DNA of 64,000 bases from Trileptium ribeirensis. Its lineage: Eukaryota > Nematoda > Enoplea > Enoplida > Thoracostomopsidae. The position numbers and the translations under genes were made by a program. The notes beneath the pieces were generated by a model that searched no databases, was not told the origin of the DNA, and saw nothing but the letters and a program-made list of their open reading frames with translations. The DNA is taken from positions 23,673-87,672 of the forward strand of contig JASANE010028793.1 in assembly GCA_030248225.1 (NCBI GenBank), read 5' to 3'. Below are positions 59,073-64,000 of the stretch, in pieces. Position 1 is the first letter of the stretch; every line of letters starts with the position of its first letter.

Positions 59073-61058
59073 GTAATAGTTTGCAGTATTATTCTTTGCA
59101 ATATTTTCAGCCGGTTGCAAGCGTTAGTAGCGACAGCAATACTTTGCGGTTTTGCCCATGATAGGTTTTTGGTCTATTATTCATTTGCTATAGTTATATT
59201 TGTAATAACGGTGACGCAGCTGCATGGCGCAACTTCCTAACACCATTCCCATACGACCCCGGCTATCATAACCTCAAGGGTGTACCCTAAGTTTTACGAT
59301 TTAGCCACGTTTCTTGGTCAGACCCAAGAAGTTACGGAGCTTACCAGGCCGCAGGCGCGCTTCACGGGGTGTGTTCGGACCCCGCCCGATTGGTTGCGCA
59401 CGTGTCTAGTATCCTGGCATGATGTCCTGAAATCCACCGAAGAGGTTGACACCGAAACCTGCTCGCAGGTCATGATGTCAAACCAATATTCCTTATCCTA
59501 GTCTAACGGAAGTTGTTTGGTCTAGCGTAAGTTAAGGTAAAATGCGCGATAAGTTGGGTTTTGCTATGTAAATTTTGAGTTCCACTGAGTTTATCCCTGG
59601 TCGAACACTTTCTTCGTTGTAGCCATGTGGCCCCCACAGGGTTCCGACAGTCCCTGAACGTTTAACGTCGGACTACCTATTTTGCAGCGGGATAATTTTG
59701 ACTGTGTTGGTATCGAGTGATAAAGTTTTCCTAGTAAATTTTTAACCTTTAGTGTGAGCGTGACTATCAAGTCGGTAAATTTGCTGAGTGATTTGGTGGA
59801 CCATTCTCGCCGTAGTACCATCACACAAACAGTTCAGTCTTGGCGGCGGACCGCTCGTGTCAGGGCTTGGGGTATTTGCGTCCGCAAGCCGTGGCACGAA
59901 GGGTCGGCCTGTCCAATTGGACGTCCTTATCACGCTAAAAATCCAATAGCACGGGACACGCCACGTAATTTTCAAGAGTTTATTCAAAATTATGTACAAG
60001 ATCAGTCAACAATGGGCATCAGGCAAGGTACACATGTAATTACAAACGATGACAGTGATAAGCTACCCGTCCGAGTATTCGTCCCCGTGTCTAATGCGAA
60101 AGAGAAGGGGGAGGCGCGAGCGAACTCGTTCCCGGCAAGGCCGGACCGAAATCTATGGCCGAAAAGTTCATCGCCGGCGGCAACCGACGGCTCGGGTCAG
60201 GCGTTTCGGCGTGCTTCGAAGTTCGCTGTCAACAACGCGCGGCAATACATGCAATTCGAGCTATGCGGGGAAGGGAGGGGTTTCGGTATAGCGATGACAG
60301 GGCATGAATTCGGGCACGGAGCAAGCATGGGCATACAATACAAGATAAAACCCAATCGTATTAATAAAATCGAATATGGTACAAAGCATAACATTGTCCA
60401 GGCAACTGATTACTTATAAACGCCAAGGAGTACAAGCTACCAATCACGGTTCAACCAACGAGTCGCCTAGATCTCGGTCCGAAGATAAAATGCGGTCCGC
60501 GTGCATTTCCCGTCCTACAACTGCTGCCTAGCGTCCCTATCAGGTCATTTGCGCATTCCGTTCCGAAGCCAGGGTTTTTGTCAATCCTCCGATAACCGTT
60601 GTCTCGGCAATTTGAGCAGTCCAGCCGGGAGTTCGATTATCCTGAGTCCTAATGGTCTATAACCGGTAAGCTGGTAGCAATGCGGTTGATTTTGGTGGTG
60701 AAGCATCACTTGAACTGCGTTATGTCGGCAGGGGACAGAGTTTTAATCGTTTTGAAGGGTCGCCCCTGGTTACTATTTCGGCCGCTTAAATGGATAAGAG
60801 GCACGGGCAGTTGTTAATTCTGGCGATTTCCTAAGCGACCGAGGCCGCACTTTCAACTGTTCTAACGGGTGGTCATGCCCGTTCCACAACTAGTGCTCGG
60901 TTTCGCCTGGGGTGGGTTAGTACTTTTATTTTGGGGGTTTGTTTTGGTTGGTTCCGTCCTTTCTTTTCTTTGCTTGGTTTCTGCTCTCTCTTTCGTTTCC
61001 CTTGTCGTTTTTCTTTGCTTTGCCGTCCTCTCTCTATCGCTTATCCTATTGCCTTATT
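59073..61058. other. GC-richer block; one unidentified open frame
   Basis: Base composition shifts to visibly higher GC from about 59.3 kb. A plus-strand frame is open to 60419. Its first ATG is at 60012, giving 136 codons; the longer reading needs a GTG start and is not credible in a eukaryote. The product is basic and Arg/Ser-rich with no family signature. A minus-strand frame at 59742-59999 is antisense. No retroelement motif was read. Confidence 0.3.
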
Positions 61059-61140
61059 ACACTGTACACATCGAAATTGTACAGTGTCTCAACTGCACTA
61101 TCGAAATTGTGCAGTCGAGTTATCACTAAAATTTTAGTGA
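61059..61140. repeat. Three adjacent perfect hairpin or palindrome structures
   Basis: ACACTGTACA (61059-61068) pairs with TGTACAGTGT (61078-61087). ACTGCAC (61092-61098) pairs with GTGCAGT (61109-61115). TCACTAAAATTTTAGTGA (61123-61140) is an 18-bp palindrome. The first two loops share ATCGAAAT. Confidence 0.9.
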
Positions 61141-61154
61141 AATTTATCAGAACT

Positions 61155-61220
61155 CGATAGTCGAGTGGATAGTACGGAGAAATCTGCAGCGGGCTTAAAT
61201 TCCCCGTGCAGGATCGAAAC
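61155..61220 (+). mobile_element. tRNA-like Pol III promoter, probable SINE head
   Basis: TAGTCGAGTGG near 61161 fits the A-box consensus and GGATCGAAACC near 61211 fits the B box with one mismatch, at tRNA-like spacing. The arms do not fold into a good cloverleaf, so a SINE relic is likelier than a tRNA gene. Confidence 0.4.
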
Positions 61221-63250
61221 CTAACAAGGGAAACTGAAAAAGGAGAGAGAGAGAAAACAGCAAAGCTCAAAGCAAGGGCCTACATAGTACATAGCCTAAC
61301 GGGCAACCAGTTGAAAAATAGAAAAATACTTAAACTCAGCGATCAAGTCGCTCTGAAAAGAAAACGGGGTTTTGCACTTACTTGGTTTGGGGTCAAAACG
61401 AAGCGTGAGAGGTTGCGATTTTTTCTTATTGAAAAGACGATGTTGTAGTCCATTTTCTCTGTTTCAGGGCGGGGCACGGTGCCGGGCTGTTTAGAAGCGG
61501 GCACGGTGGTGGATTATGATCACTAACCATGCGTTTGGGTCGTTTTAGTACGGGGAGTTTTCCTACTTACTATCGCCGAGCTTAACCGTGTCCATGTACT
61601 ATGGTGAGCGTTAGTAAACTTAATAGGTGCACGAAAACAATTTCGAAGCAAACACGGTGAAGTGATATCTTTTACAAGCGCTTAGTAAGTTTAGTCATGG
61701 GGCTGTTGAGGACTCACGAAGTCGGTGTTTGATCCCTATGTAGGGCTATTGATGGCCGTCTTAGCACTGGATCAATCGAAGCGGAGATTATGCTGGTCCT
61801 GCAAAAACCGAGTCAAAGAAAATCGCTCCTCGCGGAGTGCAAATACCTTACGCTCAAGCTGAAATCCCTAAAATTTGTTCAGTCTTTTGGATTCCCCAAA
61901 TTTTCTTAACTCGTCCTGATAAATGAAATTTTGGGGCTTTCTAAAGCCCGACGGAGGCTAATCCTCCGTCCCTAACTGCAACGTCAGTATGAGCTCAAGC
62001 AGCGGCATGAGCATCGAACGGTCTACTAAGCTGTAATTTTGTAAACTATAACCATTATCAGAAACAAGTAAGAAATTCCCTATGGTTTCGTGATGAACTT
62101 TTACCGTGGTCAGCTCAGGAAAATTCGACAGCCCTAACTCGAGAGAAATAAATCATGTAAAAGCATGGACGAGAGGCGTCCATTTTTGATTTGTTTGCCT
62201 ATGACCACGGGGAATCAGAACTACTTCGGCTTTTGTGTTCGCAACCTAACACCCCCCGTGCATTCGATCGCGGTGCCTAAACGGAACTCGACTCGAGGAG
62301 GTTGGTCAAAGAACAGGTGAAAGTGTGCTCAGATGACATGAAAAACAAGACGTCCTCCGACGGGCGTCCGGTCCAACTATCGAAGGTAAGATTGTGCAAC
62401 ACTCGTTCAAATTTCAACGGTCTGTTACACTTCGCTCTGGGGAAAATAAACCCCCATTTATTCGGTTCTCTTCCTGACTTACAACCTTTGATCCGGGACA
62501 GCGATGGCTAGTCCCCTTCCGCGAGACGAAAGATGTCTGCGCGGGTCCTCCAACGATCGAACTCCATTCCACACGCGAACCAAAAGCAAAAACAAGAAAG
62601 CACGGGAAAGTTGAAAATGTTGCGAAATTAACAGTAAAATCTAAGCGTCGGAGCCGGTCAGTAAAGTCGACCGAACTCCGCGCTGCCGAAGTCGAAGTGA
62701 TTCGAAGAGACGACGTGGTAGTCGTCGCTTCAAAATTTTCTGCTATGTTGAAAGATAGCGATTTTGTCGCTATCCAATCGGAGAAGATCTTTTGACGCCC
62801 ACTTTTTCGAGTTCAAACCCGGGCGCCCAATCGAAGAATTCCCAAGATTTTGATTTTGACAGCTATCGTAAACCCTGGGTCCCCGTTAGAGAGAGTCGGC
62901 TTCAATCGAAATCGCCGACATCAAATTTGAACCCTACGAATACTCGGAGGTCGACCATCTGTGAGTTTTCTCCCAAAATCTCCGATTTTAGCCCATCTGT
63001 ACCCCCAAAATTCTTGTCAGAAACTTGTCTAAAACCCATTACTCAGATCTTTTAAACCTCTTACCTAATTTAGCTTGGTCGTTATCCCCCAGATGTCCCA
63101 CGAAAACGATAAAATCACCCGTCAAATTTAAAATTTCAAACCCAAGTTTGGTACGTAAATATGCTCGAAGTAAGCTGGAATCTATCTTTTTGTCTTCGTG
63201 TCCCCATCCATCAAATTTTCCCCCAGCTAATGCGTCATTCACGTTTATTT
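61221..63250. other. Unassigned GC-richer sequence
   Basis: No coding family or repeat was recognised. Short frames up to 87 codons have no support. Confidence 0.4.
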
Positions 63251-63348
63251 GTGTGCAGAAACTGCACACCATAGCCAATATGGTTGCTACGACTGCACGC
63301 AAATCAATTCGGGTGCAATGGTAACTTCGATTGCACTGCCCGTGCAAT
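63251..63348. repeat. Cluster of GTGCA hairpins
   Basis: GTGTGCAG-AAA-CTGCACAC forms a perfect hairpin at 63251-63269. GTGCAAT (63313-63319), ATTGCAC (63330-63336) and GTGCAAT (63342-63348) allow two alternative stems sharing the middle arm. Confidence 0.85.
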
Positions 63349-64000
63349 GGTTATGTCGACCGCTGTCGTGTACAGATGTATCAACGGTGGCACTCCGGTG
63401 TGGAAGCGTGTTGCACATTGCACTGACATCGTGCATCTAATAAGCCTTATCCTTTTGATGGTGCATAGGACCAAAAATTATAACATTCTGCTTTTAATCG
63501 ATACTATTGGTAGCGCTCTTCCACCATATACATACGCCTGTGCAAAAGTGCAGTTACATTTGCAAAAGAGATTTAAACTTCAAAACATTTTTCTGCATTA
63601 CAATTCACGTGTAATTTATAAGATGTCGCTCTTGTCCTGTATTAGTGGGCATTTTTCTGCATTGCAAGCTGACTGTTTCCTTTGCGGTTATAGATGACAT
63701 CGACGTAAACTTTTATATGTCGCTCATAGTTAGTTGGATGAAGGAATGAAGGGTTAAGTTATTACAACTATGAGTACAGTGCTATCACAAAACACAAAAC
63801 AGATGCAATGTACATTGCCGCTACAAGTACTCAATAGCACAATGTATGTTTATTATTTACGTATATACTTGAGGGCTGTGCAAATAACGTCTGTCACGGT
63901 TCCTAGTTATCTGGTGGTGGTTTATTTGTAAATTACGTCAAAATCTTGATGTTCATCCATTAGCAACAGAGATGAACCGGTTGAAAGAATACATATAGCA
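63349..64000. other. AT-rich sequence to the window end, no gene seen
   Basis: The 137-codon plus-strand frame ending at 63697 runs over the hairpin cluster and has no family signature. CATTTTTCTGCATT occurs twice, near 63587 and 63650. Confidence 0.4.

Noticed and set aside
59754..60419. A 221-codon frame
   Set aside because: It relies on a GTG start; the first ATG gives only 136 codons, and there is no domain or splice-signal support.

Overview
This is AT-rich, intron-bearing, transposon-packed animal DNA, probably from an invertebrate and most likely an arthropod. The grounds are a BEL/Pao retrotransposon, fragments of several LINE types, hAT- and pogo-type DNA transposon remains, tRNA-derived SINEs, a 150-bp satellite and long unexplained intergenic stretches. 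There is no bacterial-style gene packing. Only one segment looks like an ordinary host exon (14687-15026, minus strand). A second coding-like segment on the minus strand (47507-47756) is less certain. I could name neither gene.

Layout. At 1-19.5 kb there are LINE relics: a reverse transcriptase fragment split by a 1.56-kb hAT-type element (3298-5830), a LINE C-terminus (16240-16450) and a LINE RNase H (18715-19530). The same stretch has a ~350-bp tandem array (7.1-8.3 kb), an AT microsatellite, the host exon and a small GC-rich MITE. From 19.5 to 27 kb it is mostly unidentified sequence with one SINE.

The centre of the window (27098-43586) is a single BEL/Pao insertion. It has two 408-bp LTRs and a perfect 5-bp target duplication (ATAGT). 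Its 3' end is interrupted by an 8.6-kb nested element (34517-43152) with its own inverted ends, an 8-bp target duplication and GGGAA-rich subterminal arrays. Gag and pol are decayed, with at least ten breaks, an altered RT active-site motif and a changed integrase zinc-binding motif. Downstream of integrase, however, is an uninterrupted 379-codon third ORF (33351-34490). I read it as a NADAR-like domain (NAD/ADP-ribose-linked N-glycosidase family) fused to an SGNH/GDSL hydrolase domain. It occupies the env position and has a splice-acceptor-like AG just before its ATG. This is the most interesting object in the window.

From 43.6 to 64 kb there are MITE ends, a second SINE copy, a knot of interleaved perfect inverted repeats (50398-50546), an exactly 150-bp tandem satellite (51996-53200), a 2-kb inverted-repeat element with an extremely C-rich core (55588-57617), a four-copy ~105-bp array, and a less AT-rich block (about 59.3-63.4 kb) with clustered hairpins. 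All domain calls were made by eye from translated sequence; no search was run.
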